Of a DNA stretch of 64,000 bases, positions 33,967 through 46,061 are shown piece after piece. A program made the translations under genes and the position numbers. This DNA comes from Peribolospora baueri (taxonomy: Eukaryota > Basidiomycota > Peribolosporomycetes > Peribolosporales > Peribolosporaceae), in the NCBI GenBank assembly GCA_029717555.1, contig JAMDHS010000041.1, positions 1 through 64,000 of the forward strand, in the 5' to 3' direction. The first letter of the stretch is position 1; each line of letters starts with the position of its first letter. The notes under the pieces are model-generated. The model was given only the letters and a program-made list of their open reading frames with translations. It was not told the origin of the DNA and did not search any database.

Positions 33967-35208
33967 CGTTCGTTGTGCTTGTTTGCTTTGGGTCGCTTGC
34001 TTCGATCTGGATCTGGAGCTGTTCTGAGATGATCGCGCTGTTCCTGTTACTCTCCGTCTAGCGGCGAGGAAGGGAATGGGGAAGAGACAAGGAGCGGGTT
34101 GGCGGAAAAGATGGGAGCGGGGGGATGACTGAAACCGGCGGCTCGCGCGGGGGCATGGAGATACATATGCCCCTCATGCTCGCGACCCCGCTCGACGCTC
34201 GACGACACGGAGGCGGGCGCGGAAGGCGGGGCGCCAGGTGTGGCCGATGGCGGTGCGGGGACGTGCCAAGTGTCGGAAGAAGCGCGGGGCCAAGAAATTG
34301 CGTCGGTGGGTCAAGAAGGCGGAGGAGGCCGGCATCAACACTGGAACACTCGCGGGTCTCTGTTCCCGGGCTTCCGTTCCCAATAGACACGTACCCGTTA
34401 GCACTGCGACGACATTCGGCGCGGGCTCTTTTCTTTTCTTTTTTCTCCTCTCGACGGCGTCGGTCGTGCACAGATATGACGCCGAGAACCGGAGCGCCTT
34501 GGGCCCCTTCCGGCTTTTTGAGCGCCGGTGTGGAGAAGGGCGAAGGATGTTGTGGGCGGGGAAGGTAAGAAAGCAGAACGAACGGAAGACGGGAACGAAC
34601 TGATGCGGTGATCGGGACTGCGTTCGATCGCAGAGGCCGCCGTCTCAGTTAATTAAAATTATAGTTAGCGATAATAAAACTTTTGTCTTATTAGTGTGCG
34701 TCGGATGCGTGTAGGCATCATGTCATGTCGTCCCCTCTCAGACGCTCGGCCATCCACATCCACATCCACCCCTCCCCCTCCTCTCTACTACTCTCCACTC
34801 GTCGGCCCTCCTCCCACATCGCCATCCGCTCACAACACCCTCGAGACACGCGTTGGTCGATCGATCACCTGCCTGCGCCCTACACACTCGGTAACTGCGC
34901 CTTACAACCTACATTCCGCCTGTAGAATACAACAAACAAGTCCGCAAAATCGAAAGGCGGCGTCGGAAGACCCAGGCTTTGAGTGGGTGGTGTGCATGTG
35001 TGCATGTGTGTGTGTGTGTGCGTGTGCGTGTGCGTGCGCGGGTGGATGTAGACGATGGTATCGACCCGCGAGAGGGGCGGGGGGGAGGGAAACGCAAGAC
35101 AGAGCAAGGTGGTAGGTATACTGCTTGCGACTCGTAATCGGACGCAGCCTTTCTCCCTTCATCGCACCCGTCCCCATTCATGCACCCGCTCCCCGTCCGT
35201 CATGAATC
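33967..35208. other. Intergenic interval, no gene recognised
   Basis: Promoter of the lactonase-like gene at its left end. Two overlapping frames at about 34060-34610 (one on each strand) are Arg-rich and lack domains, so I leave them out. The right end is the 3' flank of the next minus-strand gene and holds a dinucleotide repeat. Confidence 0.45.
34990..35040. repeat. TG-rich microsatellite
   Basis: Compound tract of GTGTGCATGTG, (TG)n and CGTGTGCGTG units. Confidence 0.85.
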
Positions 35209-36054
35209 CTACCGTACCCCGCCGAAGCCGTCGCCACCATCGTCGTCAACGCCACTGTCCGCGTCGACGGGCCAGAAGTTGGGATCGACGTTGTACAACG
35301 TCGACCGGCTCGAGCCCCTGGGCAGCGTGCTGTGTCTCGACCCGCCGCCCGGGTGGAGCGTGGATGATGATGGCGACAATCGGGGTCGGGGTCGGGGTCC
35401 CGGTCCGGGTCCAAGTCGATCGCCGGCACTGGAGCCGGGGTAGGAAGAGGACGGAGACAAGGTCGACCCGTCGACCAGCGTGGTCGTCGAGCCGATGTTG
35501 TCCAAGCAGGGGTACGTGCTACCCGGGCGCGCTCCTTGTCGTCGATTCGACGAAGGTCGAGCCAAGTTCGGGGCGAAATCCGTGTCTCTCGACCTTGGCG
35601 CTGTCCCGGAACGGGCGTATCCGTATCGCTCGTCCTCCTCCTCCCCTTCTGTCTCGGTCGTGAAGCTTTGAGGAAAGCGGACGTTGTCGTGCGCCGGGGC
35701 CGGCGCCCTCGCAGCCGCGTCCCATGCCCCGCCTCGGACGGTCATGGCGCCCGCCGCGCCGGGGAGGATCTGCTTGGCGAGTCGACGCCTGCGGAGGTTG
35801 CCTCGGAAAAACACGAAGCCGGCGATGAGGCACGCACAGACAAAGATGCCGACGGGGACGACGATGGCCGCGAGGACGGTGTCTGACATTGTCGCCGCGC
35901 CTTGTTTTCCTTGTGCCGTTTGGGAGGGGGAGGAGGACGTGCCTGGTGCATCAGGATGTGCGAATGAAAAGGTGGACGGCTGAAGAAGGAAGAGGAGGAG
36001 GAGGGTGAGAGATGCGCATACGCGTCCGTGCGCCGTTCGCGCGGTGATGGACAT
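35209..36054 (-). CDS. Single-pass type I membrane protein, unknown function
   Basis: 281 residues, intronless, starting at the ATG at 36054. The frame is open upstream, but only this start is followed by a signal peptide (about residues 12-33, CASLTLLLLFLLQPSTFSFA). A short Ser/Pro/Gln-rich ectodomain follows. One membrane helix (about 58-83, VLAAIVVPVGIFVCACLIAG) is followed by a basic stop-transfer signal (RRRRLAK). The ~190-residue cytoplasmic tail is Ser/Pro/Gly/Arg-rich and low complexity, with GPGPGPRPRPR. The layout recalls fungal wall-stress sensors and SKG6-like membrane proteins. However, there is no WSC domain or other recognisable module, so the function is unknown. Confidence 0.72.
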   Translation of the reverse strand: MSITARTAHGRVCASLTLLLLFLLQPSTFSFAHPDAPGTSSSPSQTAQGKQGAATMSDTVLAAIVVPVGIFVCACLIAGFVFFRGNLRRRRLAKQILPGAAGAMTVRGGAWDAAARAPAPAHDNVRFPQSFTTETEGEEEDERYGYARSGTAPRSRDTDFAPNLARPSSNRRQGARPGSTYPCLDNIGSTTTLVDGSTLSPSSSYPGSSAGDRLGPGPGPRPRPRLSPSSSTLHPGGGSRHSTLPRGSSRSTLYNVDPNFWPVDADSGVDDDGGDGFGGVR

Positions 36055-38082
36055 GGTGGCTCGTCCGCGTTGGATGGCTGGCACCGACCCGGGAGCGAAG
36101 AAGAGGCGCGTCGACGAAGGTGATGGGTATCTTGAACGTGTTCTGTGCTGTGTGACGGCGAGATTGCCAGTGTGGGGGAGAGGGCAAGGAGGGAAAGAGA
36201 AAGGCGGGGGAAGGGAGGATGGAAAGGAAAATGGTGGTGAGAGAGCAAGACACGTCCTGCCTGTCCGAGCGAGGCGTCCGACGACCACGGGTTGTGTGAG
36301 CAGCGAGCGAGATACGCGAGCGAGGATCTGACTAGTCTAGTCGGTCATTGAGCGAAATTGGCGAGCCAGGGGCGGCGGTCAGTTCATCGGTCCATCAGTC
36401 AGTCCAACCGCTGAGGCTGGTCACCGGCAGACGTCTCGGAAACGATAGACGAGGCTGGTCAGTGCCGGCGGGTGCGATCAGGGCAGGCGCAAGACGGCGA
36501 GTGGTTATTTATGTAACTGCCTAGCTCTCCGTCTGGCGCCTCCACCTACTAGTCCGAGCGGGGTGGAAGAGAAGGGCCGTCGACGGTGTGTGTCTGAGTG
36601 AGCCGTCGTGGAATAGAGCAGCCGACTTGCACTGACGAAGCGCCCTTTCTCAAATTCGACCGGCGTTGGTGGCCGCGGTTTATGCGCCGCTGACGCCGAC
36701 GAGCATCATCCCGCCGTTCCTTCCGCGCCGTCGCTAATACGGACGACATGAAAACGCCGCCCAACCTTTCGAACGCCCGTTTATCTACCCGCTCTTCTGC
36801 AGATGTTCGTGCGCTAGCTTCCTGGCACCCGTCTCGGGTAGACAGAAACAGAACGCAGAACGCAGACGGCAGCGCACGTGAGCCAGACTACGCATGCCGA
36901 TCCTCGTTCACCCGCTCGTTCAGACGCCTCGCACGTGCGACCAACCCGTCTTCTGCTCTGTGTGTCCCTTGGCGTCGTGTGCGCCTTGCTGGGGCCGGCG
37001 TAGCCATGCATGCCGTCCTGCGACAGAATGCAAGCTCCGTGTTCCGCCACCGTCCTGTCCTTTCGTGTCGCCCATGTCTCTCAGGACTCGAATCTACGGG
37101 AGCGCGGACGGCTTACTCCTTCCTCTGCGGCGTACGTCTTTGGACCCGCCAAGACGCCCGCCTGGGCTCGTCGGGAGACATGCCATGTTTCCCAGTGAGC
37201 GCCGACATGTCGGTGAGCCCTTCGTTCCTTCAGTCATTCTCGTTCCGATGGCGTCTCCTGCGTCGCAGATAGGATCCCCGCCCGTGGTGCTTTCGTCCTT
37301 CTTCCGAAGCTGCGGCGCAATCACGTGCAGCCAAGACTAAGTTTGCCCAGCGCTGGAGGGCGTCGGAGGATAGATAGGGGGAGCGGTATGTCACGGTAAC
37401 CGACGGTATGTGCCAGGGTGACGAACTCGGGGGACCCTTTTTCCATGCCTGCACAATCTTGACTGCAGGGAGCGCCCGACGGTGCGCGACAAGGCGTAGG
37501 ATACGTATATACGTATTGGCCGTACTCGTCCCAGCATAAACTGACGTTGTTCATTCTTCCGTGCCATGTCGATCTTGGTCTTGGCTTGGCGCGTGCGCAA
37601 GGAAGAGGCGCGGCGGCGGCTTGGCTCGCAAGTGGGATGCCAAGACGACTACGGACGCGACCATCGTCCACGAGGAATGAATGATAGTTAGTAGCGGCGA
37701 TTGCTTGGCTTACTTACCTTTTGTCGCTCAGACTAGCTTGTGTGCTCGTACGACCGCAAGCCGCGCAGGCAAAGGTGGCGCCCGGTATCATCTCGACTCG
37801 GCCACGTCGCCAACTTCGCCTTGGCATGGTGGAGTGGCGGCTGGCGAGCTAAGGGAGGAAGAGACGGCGCCCTTCTCCCCCTTTACAAGTCATCCTTCTT
37901 CCCTTTTTTCACCCTCCATTCACCCTTGCCCTCTCCTCCCATCATCCCTGGATCTCCTGCCTGGTCTTTCTGACGCTCATAACACCCACCACGCTCTTTC
38001 TCTCCCAGGCCCTCCTTTGCACGCACTCAGTCGCTCGGTTTCCCTCACACTCTTTCAACCCATCTTCCCCCTCCCCCCCGCG
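36055..38082. other. Intergenic interval, no gene recognised
   Basis: Promoters of the divergent membrane-protein gene (minus) and the glucanase gene (plus), with about 2 kb between starts. Frames inside are short, Arg/Ser-rich and without family signatures. The CT-rich run before 38083 is probably the leader of the glucanase gene. Confidence 0.5.
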
Positions 38083-40079
38083 ATGAAGCTCTCCCCCCTC
38101 CTCTTACCTATCGCGCTGGCCGCCTTGGCGCCCCACGCGGATGCCAAGTCGGGCCACTACGCTACGCCCGCCATGGGCCGGTATCACGTCGGCCCCGATT
38201 CGACGTACGAGCCGCGCGGCATCCGCTCCCACCGCTCCCTTCACGCTCACGACCGCCTCGTATCGCGCAACCCGAGCGTTAACCCCTTCGAGCAGGCCGA
38301 CGAACGTGAGCTTATCGAGGAGATGCAGAAGCGCGAGGCGATGGAGTTGGAGGAGAGGAGCAAGAATTGGTCGCTCAAGCAAACCATCGCTGGAAAGGAC
38401 TTTTGGAACCACTGGGTGAGGATCCCTTGGCGACCGTGAACCGTTGCGTGGATGACCTGTCATGGTGAAGAGCGTGTCTCCATGTGGCCGGCACGGAGGA
38501 AGCGAACGGTCTCGCGAGGAGCTCAAGGGCCACGAGTGCCTGATAGCTGACCCTGCAATCCACGCACTCACCTCCTCCCTTTGGTAGTACTACGGAACAG
38601 ACAAGGGCGCCAACGGCGGTCTCGCACAGTGAGTGTCGCTCCCACCGCACCGCCGCACCCGTGCAGATCCAGGCCGCAGGAGCCGGAGGACCCGAGTGAC
38701 CGACTGATAAACCGACCGCTCACCTTCCACGACGTCCAGTTATCTCGGCAAGGACGAGGCCTTCGCTCACAATCTGCTCGTCAACAACAACGATGGCTCG
38801 GTGACCATCCGCGTCGACACGACCCCCACTGTCAGCCAGTATCGCCGGGCCACGAACATGTTCTCCACGTTCAAGTTCTACATGGGTAACATGGTGAACC
38901 TCGTCTCGTCGCGCTCTTCGTCGTCCGTTCCTCCACTCCTTGCTCACTTGCCCTACTATCCCTTTCATGTGTCCAGGTCATTTTCGATGCCACGCACATG
39001 CCCAGTGAGTTACTAAACACTTCCCGGACGACCTTTTTTTCCGCAACTTTTTCTGACCTCATGCCCATCATCGTCTCCTCGCCGTCGGCTGGACAGCCGG
39101 TTGTGGCTCCTGGCCGGCACTTTGGACGGTCGGCTCTGGCACCTGGCCGCAGGGAGGCGAAATCGACATCATCGAAGGCGTAAACGAGTTTAAGCAGAAG
39201 TGAGTCGACGAGGTGGCCGGTTTTTTTATCGTCTTCGAGCGACTGCGTCACGACGGACATGGCTCGCTGACGTGCATGGACGTCGTCGATCTGTCATCTC
39301 GAACAGTGCCATCAGCATTCACACCAAGGTGAGGAGAGCGGCGATGCTGTGCGAGCGCCGTCCATCGCCGCAAACTTTCCTTTGACATCATCTCATCTTA
39401 TCCCTTCTTCAAAGTCCGGATGCTGGATCCCTTCGAGCGGCGACTACACCGCCAAGTTCATGGATTCCGACCCTTCTTCACGCAACAACTGCGCCGCCAA
39501 GGAGACCAACGACGAGGGTTGCGGGTGAGTGGGTGGAGGGCAGAAGAGCCGTTTTGAGCACGGAGGAAACGCGGTTGCGTTGGGACGTGATGGACTCGGC
39601 TGACGTCGTCGACCCTGCCTTACCTCGCTCGCTCCGCCCTGTCTGTCCCTCTCGCCATCAGTATGCGCGACCCGCAACCGGACTCGTACGGCTCCGCGTT
39701 CAACAAGCAAGGCGGCGGAGTGTACGCGTTGGTTTGGCGCACGACGTCGATCAAGGTCTACTTCTTCCCCCGCGACAAGATCCCCGCGGACATCAGCAAG
39801 GGCCACCCTAATCCGAACAGCTGGGGCAAGCCTCGGATGAGCTTCTCGTCGCAAAAGTGCAACTTTCACAACTTTTTCACGCCTCAGCAGCTTGTCCTTT
39901 CCAACAACATTGCCGGCACTTGGGTCGACGGCGTCTGGGACAGCGCGGCGTCGTACGCTGGGCAGGAGAAGAGCTGCAGCGCTCTCACCTCGCACACTGT
40001 CAAGGAGCACGTCCTCGCCGAGGGCGCCTCCTTCTCCAACGCCTACTGGCGCATCAACTCGATCAAGATCTACGAGTGA
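38083..40079 (+). CDS. GH16-family endo-beta-1,3(4)-glucanase-like secreted enzyme
   Basis: 402 residues in eight exons: 38083-38415, 38588-38628, 38740-38893, 38977-39004, 39097-39199, 39307-39328, 39415-39524 and 39662-40079. A signal peptide covers residues 1-21 ([16 protein letters not shown]). A charged ~85-residue spacer precedes the jelly-roll GH16 domain, from [17 protein letters not shown] onward. Hallmarks: [19 protein letters not shown], then the catalytic ExDxxE in [13 protein letters not shown] (the two Glu are nucleophile and acid/base), [12 protein letters not shown], and the C-terminal [19 protein letters not shown] with FNNIAGTW-like [14 protein letters not shown]. Fungal members of this branch cleave beta-1,3/1,4 glucans during wall remodelling or nutrition. 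Exons of 22 and 28 bases cut across the catalytic region. Confidence 0.94.
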
Positions 40080-40230
40080 TGGCACAAAGCGAACCTCGTC
40101 GTTTCGCCTCGCTTCCTCTGTCGCTCGCCTTCGCCTTCGCCTTCGCCGCGCCCCGCCCAGTCTTTTCTACATGACTTTTTTTTTTCTTCGTTTCTTGTTT
40201 AGCTGGGCATGTTAGGCTGTCGCATGCTGG

Positions 40231-40258
40231 CTCATGTCATGTCATGTCATGTCATGTC
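40231..40258. repeat. TCATG pentanucleotide repeat
   Basis: About five tandem copies of TCATG. Confidence 0.85.
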
Positions 40259-41628
40259 TTTCGGCCCCGCCATCCTCCATTCATCGGGCCTCATCGTCAT
40301 GGATTTTATTTTCGTTTCTCCCCCGGACCGAAATCAACCTTGCGGTCTTTCTCCGTCCGTCCGCCCAGACAACCCCAGAGGCTTTCTTGGACGAGCTCCC
40401 CTCCCTTCCCCCTTCTTAGATTGCGCGCTTCAAGCGCACTCGTGATACCCCTTACCCGTTGTCGTTGTCGTCGCGTCATGCGCACATTGCGCATTTGATA
40501 ATCGACCACCTTGCCTTTCTTTCCCTCCTTCTTTCCTTGACCCACCGACGCCATCCAAACTGATACGTGCACTCGCTTACTGTGGACAAGCGAAGACGGG
40601 CAAATCAAATATCCATCCCCTCGATTCGATCCCGCTGTCACACGCCAGCTCGACATCCGCTTGATCCCACTTTTTCTTTCTTTTTTTCACACACGAGCGA
40701 GGACGCTTGGGCTAAGGATAAGGATATGCCAGGCCGTTCTCTTCTCTGTCGTCAGTCGTTCTTCAAGCGAGCGGCGTTTCATGTCCACTTGCACTATGGC
40801 GGGCAGGTAGACGCGATGCGATGCGGTGTGAAAGCGGTGTCCGTCGACAGTCGGTAGTAAGCGTAGAATGTTCCGACGAACCGGCGTTCTCATGTTCAGA
40901 TACCGTCCGTTTCGTTCGTTCGTTCGCCTAGCACGCTCTGCTTCGGATTGCCGCTGCCTTGCCTGCTTCTGATCCCCTGCCTGTTCGACCGGACGCCCGG
41001 GTCGGCTGGACAGACGTCTGAGCGAGCCCGACGTAAACCGGCCTGACTGACTTGCTCCTCGTCTCCGCTTTCGACGCCTCCCCGCATCTTTCGCGCACCG
41101 CAACCGCACGCACGCTGCTCAGCTGCCGCGGCGCTTCTCCACTCGCATGTCTTCTTTTTTTCCTTCCTCTCGTGATGTGCGACGCGCTGGTGGACGAGCG
41201 AGCGAGCGGCGGCAGCTGGCGGCTGGGGAAGCAAGGCGGGGTGGCCGTACTAAGGTGTGCGTTTCCGTGCGGGGAACAAGGAACAAGGGGACAGAGTGGG
41301 AGGGGGAAACGGTCGCGTGGTCGGTCGTGGCACATGTGATGCAAGTCGCTGGCTGATTGATTACCTGTTCTTTTGTACGACCCTCGCCCCGGGCAGACAG
41401 ACGACGGACAGCTTTGCCGGCGACTTGACCTCACCAGCCCATCCATCCAGTCAAGTGACGGATGGATGGGCCGGTCCGAGCGGGGCGGAGCAGCTGATCA
41501 CGGCCGTGTCCACATGCTCGACTCGGAATCAGTTCCTCGCCGTCCAGCAGTTCGTCCGCCTACGGAGACGGACACCCCTATTTCCTATCGTCCTCCACGG
41601 TCAAGGCCGTCCGTCTGGGTCCAGGTAG

Positions 41629-41664
41629 AGAGACAGACAGACAGACGGACAGACAGACAGACGA
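41629..41664. repeat. GACA tetranucleotide repeat
   Basis: Tandem ACAG/GACA units with one GACG interruption, just upstream of a possible TATATAT element at about 41671. Confidence 0.8.
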
Positions 41665-41949
41665 CACAGCTATATATGTCGCTGTCGCCCGCTGTACTAT
41701 AGATCGATCCTCCTCGGCACTCCTCCGTCATCCATCGTCCGTCGAGTCCTTATCAGTCGCTCGTCCGATTCGCATCTCCTCTCGCTCGTATTACCCCTGC
41801 CGTTATCTCTGCTCGCTCCCCAGCCTCCACTCCGCATCGTATCCTATCCACCCTCGCATAGCACTCATCTCTACGCCCGCCCTCGTCGTCCACTAGCGCA
41901 CCAGCACCGCGTCAAGGTTGCCTACCACCCCGTCACGCCTCGCAATACA

Positions 41950-44524
41950 ATGCCCTGCCTCTCCTCCACGCTCGTCCCCGCTCCCGACTCGGCGCGCGTC
42001 AACCCGGCCTTCGATGACGCTCCTTGCCACCCCTGCGCCCTGCCCTCGCCCAACGGCCTCGAGAGCTTCTGGATGGAGACGGGCGGAGAGATGCCCGGTG
42101 GTCATGATGGCGGCCGTGTCAAACTGGAGGGAGACGCCGGTGAGGCGGATGTGGTCATCATCGGGTGAGCACCGGCGTTTGGGCCACGCCAACTTGGATG
42201 ACCGCCTTTCTCTGAGTCGTCTTCCCGTCGTCTCTCCGCTGGCTCCAACAGTTCCGGCATCACCGGCGTATCTGCCGCGTACCATCTAGTGCGAAAGCTC
42301 GCCGAGACAGAGGTCCCCCTCGACCGATACACAAAGAGCAAGCCGAGAATCGTCGTATTGGAGGCCAGAGGTTTCTGTACGTCTTTTCTTTTCTTTCTTT
42401 TCGATGCTCTCCCTCTTGGCTGAAACCGCCTTCCCCTTTCCTGCAACTTCGTCAAGGCATGGGCGCTACGGGCCGCAACGGCGGACATCTCACCCCGCTC
42501 TCTTCTCTCTCCTGGCTGGACGTCCTCCACAAGCCCCACCTCCTGCGTCACGAATGGCCTTCCACTTCCGCTAACGCAGACGACCATGTCCATCCGTCTC
42601 CCGTCGTCGTCGATGAACACGCCCTCCGCGTAGCCCAAGCCAAGCGCGTCTTCGCCCTCGAGCGCCGCACCGAGTCTACTCTGCGCCGTCTGGCCGAGTC
42701 AGACGGTGAGCAAGGAGCGTCCGTAGACCTGGTGAGCGGTGGGAACTTGCACCTATGTCAGAGGGAGGAGGAGGAAGTGGCGTATGCGAACAGCAGAGAA
42801 GCCGCCAAGAGAGACGGGTTGGAAGATGGAGAGGGGGGGAAGGTGGAGTTTTGGGATCGGAACAAGGTGAACGAGGTGCGTCGAGCGAACACGGCCGTTC
42901 GTAGGCTTTTCTTGTCCGCTCTCGGTCTGTCTCCAAGCTGTTGACGCTCTTGTTCGTCGGGTGTCGCATCACCCAACCAAAGGCCCTCTCCAACCCGACT
43001 CCCCTCCTCCGCTCCGCGTACCGCATCCCAGGCTCGAACGTCCACCCTCCCAAACTCGTCCGGCTCCTCTGGCAAGAGGCTTGCACTCAAGCCTCCAAGG
43101 CCGGTATCGCTCTCGAGCTCTTCATCCACTCCCCCGTGCTAGACGTCTCCTCCTCCTCCTCCGCAGCGCCATTCCCACGGCTGGGAGACAAGAACGCCCA
43201 GGAAGATCGATGGAAAGTTCGCACTCCCGACGGTCGTCTCCATACTCGATATGTGTTGCACGCCACCAATGCCTACCTCTCACACCTTGCCCCGCATCTC
43301 TCCGGACCCCGCGGCGTCGTTCCCACGCGCGGACAGTGCATCGCCGCTCTCCCGCGAGCGAAGCGGAGCGCAGATGGCGCTTGCGAGGAAAAGGAGGAGG
43401 GAGAGCAGCAGGACGGAGGACATCCCTGGAAGGGATGGAGGGGAGGGTGTGGAGCGAATGAGGGCTTCGAATACCTCTTCGTTCGTACAAGGCCTTCCCC
43501 TTCCTCTTCTTCTTCCTCCGCGCCTCTCATCCTCGGCGGCCTTCGCGAGGTGGCACACTGCCCAAACCCGCGCCCATACGAATGGGGCATCTCAGACGAC
43601 TCCACCCTCCGCACCGTCATATCCCGCGCCCTTCGCAAATGGCTCGTCGATCGCTTCCCGGATAGCTTTGTTGGGTTGGACGACGCTTCAGAGAGGGAAG
43701 GCTCGTTGGCCGGATGTGCTAGAGTGGTGAAGGAGTGGACTGGCGTCATGGGCTTTACGAAGGATCGTGATCCTCTTGTGAGTCGCGCGATTCTTCGTCC
43801 CGAATGGCTCCCATCTAGTGTCGTCTCCTAACCGTACCGTTCCCATACGTTTTCCTTTCACTCGATCACAGGTCGGACCGCTTCCCTCTTCTGCCAGAGA
43901 CGCAAGTGCACCTTTGAAGGGACAGTATGTAGCTGCAGGATACTCTGGACACGGAATGACGAGGGCTTTCTCCTGGTGCGTTTGTAATGCTTTCCTTTCT
44001 AAGAGGCCTAATCCTTGTCCTGGTCCGGTCGTCGGCTTCTTTTTCGCGTTTTCACGGTCGCGGATCCGAGTGGGGCAGCACGATCCTCGCTGCACTGGAG
44101 GACTGACTTACTATTGCTGTTGTTTTTATTCCCGCGCTCTCCTTTCATTTCCAGCGCCGAAGCAGTCGCAGAGATGATCCTAGCTGACATGTCCGGCAAA
44201 GCTTTCCAGGTCCCGGACTGGTTCCCCACGTCCTACCTCACTTATCATCCCCGCTCCTCCGTATTTTCCCCTTCCCTACTTCGTTCCTCCCACTCCGAGG
44301 AGGAGACCGTGGACGATGAGGTGGAGGAAGAAGGGAGGACTGTGCACCTCCGTCTCGCCTTGCGAGCCAACAGCGACGCGTCCACCGCTTCCGCCGATTC
44401 TCAAGCCACCATGGTCGAGAAGGGCTTGCGTTCCACTGTCAAGCTCGACGAATTGTCTCAGGGGATCGACGAAGGCGTCGGATCTGGCGGGACGCAGCTG
44501 AGGCTCAAATTGAAGAGGGGCTGA
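41950..44524 (+). CDS. FAD-dependent oxidoreductase, DAO superfamily (paralog 1)
   Basis: 675 residues in six exons: 41950-42164, 42252-42376, 42457-42875, 42983-43777, 43872-43975 and 44155-44524. The dinucleotide-binding motif is VVIIGSGITGVSAAYHL at about residue 68, split by intron 1 inside GxGxxG. The second FAD contact is RIVVLEARGF followed by GATGRNGGHLTPL. Later DAO-fold landmarks are YVLHATNAYLSHLAPHL at about 375, EWTGVMGFTKDRDPLVGPLP, and the C-terminal FAD-closing stretch GQYVAAGYSGHGMTRAFSC followed by AEAVAEMIL. The usual role is oxidation of an amine or amino acid with FAD; the substrate is unknown. It is longer than typical DAO enzymes because of Glu- and Ser-rich inserts and a long C-terminal tail. 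A clear paralog lies at 51133-53665. Confidence 0.93.
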
Positions 44525-45026
44525 GCGGGACCGTTGGCCGTTGGTGTTTCACTGGATATTGGACTAGCAGAACGATGCGGCCGCCCGGGCTGGACATCGT
44601 CATGATGCACCTCCCAAAGCGATCGTCCTCTTCTTTCTCGCTTGCTCCCCCCTCTGGCTGATGTATATTACGATTTCGATGAACAAACGGAATGGAATGG
44701 ACGGTGGCGTCAATACGATAACCACTCTAGGTTTGAGCTCTTGTCTACTTTTCTGTTGCAATGGTAACGGGGTGACGGGGAAGGAGCGAGAGTCGCTCAA
44801 GTTCGAGTGGGAAAGGAAGCGAGAGTCGATCAAGTTCGAGCGGGAAAGGAGAAGAGAGAGAAAAAGAGAAGGGACGTCGACGGGAAAGAGACAGCAGGGA
44901 AGCAGACCAAAGAAAAACCTATACAATCCATACTCAAGCAGCACCTACGCGAAAGCGAGCCGACCTCCCTCACCACTACCTCTCCCCTTTGCTGGGCCAG
45001 CACTCCCACCGTCTGGCCGGTCACCT
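44525..45026. other. Convergent intergenic region
   Basis: 3' flanks of FAD paralog 1 and the minus-strand Ser-rich gene. Purine-rich repeats such as GGAAAGGAAGCGAGAGTCG occur around 44780-44860. No gene is seen. Confidence 0.5.
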
Positions 45027-46061
45027 TCACCTTGTCGCCGCCTTCACGACATCATCCCCTGCCACTTTCCCATGAGCTTCCGGGTTCCAGGCCCACCTCC
45101 TCGACCTTCCTCTACGCGCATCCTGCAAAGCCGAAGACGCCGTCTGGCCCTTGTCTGCTCCGCTCCTGCCCTCGACACCACCACTGGGAACGACGGCGCT
45201 CCTCTGCTGCCTCTGGCTTTGGCGTTGCCAGAAGAACAGCGAGCTGGAGCGCGGAATGCTCGGGGTGCAAGTAGACGATGCAGTAGACGAGGCTGCTGCG
45301 CTAGCCGTCATGGCAGGGGAAGGCGGAGGAGTGAAGGAGAACGGAGGAGGAGAGATGGGCGAGGGGGCCCGATGGAGAGAGGCCGGAGGAACAGGGCGAG
45401 GGAAAGACTTGGGAGTTGGTGCCCCAGGGAGAGCATTCAAAGTCAACCAATCCTGGTCCAAGTCAATCGCCATCGCCGAATCATTCGAGGCGGAGCCTTG
45501 TCGCGACTTGGAGAGGACGGTCGAGCGGGTCGAGCGACGGAGAGCACCGGAGCGCTCAAGGGTACAGTCGCTTCGGTGGTGGCTGACCGCCTTGGAAATG
45601 CCCACCGTGCTCCGGGATGTGCCTCGGTCGATGGCGTCGTCATACGGACCCCAGGCCTCAGAGCAGACCTCAGAGCACCACTGGGTCCAGGTCCCGAAGA
45701 TCTCTTGCTCGTCCTCCTCGAGGGTGGAGACTAGTCCGCTGTCAGCCACGAACTGGTTCCCGTGGACCCAAGTTTGAACGTGGACCTTGCGCCTAGGGGT
45801 CTGTCGGACGAGCACCACCTCCCTGGCGCGCAAGGAGTGGTTGCGGGACCTACCGCTGCTCCGCGAGGAGGTGCTACGCTGGGTGGTGGTGCTACGCTGA
45901 GAGGCAACGCTGCGACGCGAAGCGGAGCTGCCACGACGTATGAGACTAGTGATAGAGGTTTGGAGAAGAGAGTCCCTACGGGCCTGCTCGAGGGCGTCTT
46001 CGACGATCTTTAGATGCGACCGAATGTTGATGTGGGACATGTCGAGGGTCGAGACGGGCAT
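45027..46061 (-). CDS. Ser/Arg-rich protein of unknown function
   Basis: 344 residues, single exon. The start is the first ATG of the frame (AAAACATGCC, A at -3). The N-terminus contains a predicted helix (HLKIVEDALEQARRDSLLQ), then a Ser/Arg-rich block (SASRRSVASQRSTTTQRSTS). The central part is less biased and looks folded (REVVLVRQTPRRKVHVQTWV, then an acidic EEDEQEIFGTWTQWCSEVC). The C-terminal half is Ser/Pro-rich and disordered. I do not recognise a family. The balanced composition of the central block argues for a true gene, although no splice evidence helps. It lies between FAD paralog 1 and the virus-like fossil. Confidence 0.6.
   Translation of the reverse strand: MPVSTLDMSHINIRSHLKIVEDALEQARRDSLLQTSITSLIRRGSSASRRSVASQRSTTTQRSTSSRSSGRSRNHSLRAREVVLVRQTPRRKVHVQTWVHGNQFVADSGLVSTLEEDEQEIFGTWTQWCSEVCSEAWGPYDDAIDRGTSRSTVGISKAVSHHRSDCTLERSGALRRSTRSTVLSKSRQGSASNDSAMAIDLDQDWLTLNALPGAPTPKSFPRPVPPASLHRAPSPISPPPFSFTPPPSPAMTASAAASSTASSTCTPSIPRSSSLFFWQRQSQRQQRSAVVPSGGVEGRSGADKGQTASSALQDARRGRSRRWAWNPEAHGKVAGDDVVKAATR

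Larger units (their letters stand above)
40080..41949. other. Intergenic interval, no gene recognised
   Basis: 3' flank of the glucanase gene and upstream region of the first FAD oxidoreductase. It contains two short tandem repeats (40231-40258 and 41629-41664). A CT-rich leader precedes 41950. Confidence 0.5.

Noticed and set aside
34058-34610. Arg-rich frames on both strands
   Set aside because: They are mutual shadows without any recognisable motif.
44661-45734. Plus-strand frame of about 350 residues
   Set aside because: It is antisense to the better-composed minus-strand Ser/Arg-rich gene, and its translation is repetitive Arg/Glu.
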